Below are positions 63,447-64,000 of a stretch of 64,000 nt of DNA, piece by piece. The position numbers were made by a program, and so were the translations under genes. The first letter of the stretch is position 1. Each line of letters opens with the position of its first letter. The notes beneath the pieces are model-generated. The model searched no databases. It saw only the letters and a list, made by a program, of their open reading frames with translations, and was not told the origin of the DNA. Origin of the DNA: Lactiplantibacillus pentosus (lineage in GTDB: Bacteria > Bacillota > Bacilli > Lactobacillales > Lactobacillaceae). The stretch spans positions 992,001 through 1,056,000 of the forward strand of contig NZ_CP032757.1 of the NCBI RefSeq assembly GCF_003641185.1. The letters are read 5' to 3'.

Positions 63447-64000
63447 TTAAGTTGGACCGACCAGTTGTGTCACCAGAATAAAGCCCCAGCTGATAAATGG
63501 AACGAACGGCAGGCGTCGCTTAGATGAGCCGAGAATAAAAAAGACAAGGGCAGCAGTTGAGGCTAAGGCCAAACTGGTGAGAATCGCGTTCGCCGTGGCT
63601 AGGCAACCTAACATCAATAAGACATCAACGTCTCCCAATCCAAATGTCGGCGTCAAGCGAGCGAGCAGGTAGAGTGTGACGATCAGCACGAGCAAAATAT
63701 AAAAGCCGATATCGAGGTTGGGGCGTTGTTGCCAGAGACCAAGCACTGCAGGTGTAATGAGCGTCAATGGATAGACGTCGTAGTTCAGGTAATCAGTCAG
63801 ACTATTGAAAATTAAGACTAGGTAACCGATAATAAGGGGCAGTGCAGTCGTGAGTGGGCCGGGGCTCGTCGCAACCAAGACGCCACACAACCCTTCAACT
63901 AGACTAGATTGTAGTGGAATCGGCTGCTGGCAGTCGTGACAACGTCCGCGTTGCAAGAGAACGCCTAGTAGTGGGATGAGTTGCCAAGCACGCAACTGGT
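63447..64000 (-). CDS. Prepilin peptidase (type IV leader peptidase, A24), N-terminus outside window
   Basis: The frame runs through the window edge, and the first seen residues (QLRAWQLIPLLGVLLQRGRCHDCQQPI) correspond to the middle of a family member. The second zinc-type CxxC pair (CHDC) is here, while the first lies outside. SLTDYLNYDVYP carries the first catalytic Asp region and TFGLGDVDVLLMLG the GxGD motif with the second Asp. It cleaves the leaders of pilin-like proteins, in this group probably ComGC-type competence pseudopilins. About six membrane helices are visible. The stop is at 63447. Confidence 0.88.
   Translation of the reverse strand, partial: QLRAWQLIPLLGVLLQRGRCHDCQQPIPLQSSLVEGLCGVLVATSPGPLTTALPLIIGYLVLIFNSLTDYLNYDVYPLTLITPAVLGLWQQRPNLDIGFYILLVLIVTLYLLARLTPTFGLGDVDVLLMLGCLATANAILTSLALASTAALVFFILGSSKRRLPFVPFISWGFILVTQLVGPT

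Noticed and set aside
1..64000. CRISPR arrays, insertion sequences and prophage
   Set aside because: No regularly spaced direct repeats, transposase, integrase or phage structural genes were seen. The only repeats are the hairpin family.

Overview
The window looks like chromosomal DNA of a lactic acid bacterium of the Lactiplantibacillus plantarum group. The evidence is moderate GC, strong AGGAGG-type ribosome sites, a Lactobacillales-type RNA leader before rpoB, ctsR-clpC next to rpoB-rpoC, meso-DAP-type MurE with an AsnB amidotransferase, and many AT-rich bidirectional terminators. The species name is inferred from gene content and order, not from a database search. I see no prophage, transposase, CRISPR array, rRNA or replication origin.

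Region by region: 1-1436 holds the end of a RecQ helicase and a pseudouridine synthase. 1609-7898 carries an ArsR regulator, a flavoprotein with a membrane tail, a protein resembling a degenerate M50 membrane protease, a YibE/YibF pair, a GNAT acetyltransferase and a histidine phosphatase. 7971-17974 is a sugar-acid block. It has a DgoD/ManD-like dehydratase with a lactonase, a GntP permease, a DASS permease with a D-2-hydroxyacid dehydrogenase, a LysR regulator and glucarate dehydratase. A cre-like site sits in the first divergent promoter region. 18091-20978 has a bacteriocin-immunity-like gene inside an unusual perfect palindrome, an esterase and a GPH symporter. 21476-26457 is a cell-wall group: mDAP-type MurE, aspartokinase and AsnB.

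26784-36796 holds an AzlCD exporter, a MerR-like protein, a very acidic lipoprotein, an EmrB-type efflux pump with its DUF4811 partner and a divergent MerR regulator, a candidate orphan structured RNA, a DtxR/MntR-type regulator, a cold-shock protein and a threonine/serine exporter pair whose first gene is frameshifted. 37908-47727 holds an LCP protein, PAP2 phosphatase, esterase, GNAT, Rrf2 regulator, acetolactate synthase, a lysine riboswitch with LysP, a VanY-type lipoprotein and a deoxynucleoside kinase. 47765-50392 is T-box-serS and seven tRNAs. 51661-63122 is CtsR box-ctsR-clpC, a TetR regulator, and the attenuated rpoB-rpoC operon. The window ends in a partial prepilin peptidase.

The most unusual non-coding structure is a family of roughly 300-bp interspersed hairpin repeats that lie only between genes. 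There are five long copies, one copy that has lost its central hairpin, and several decayed pieces. Other points for a second look are the perfect 23-bp palindrome whose loop contains the immunity-gene promoter, the orphan RNA near 33.4 kb, and the apparent 8-bp slippage deletion in the ThrE-like gene.
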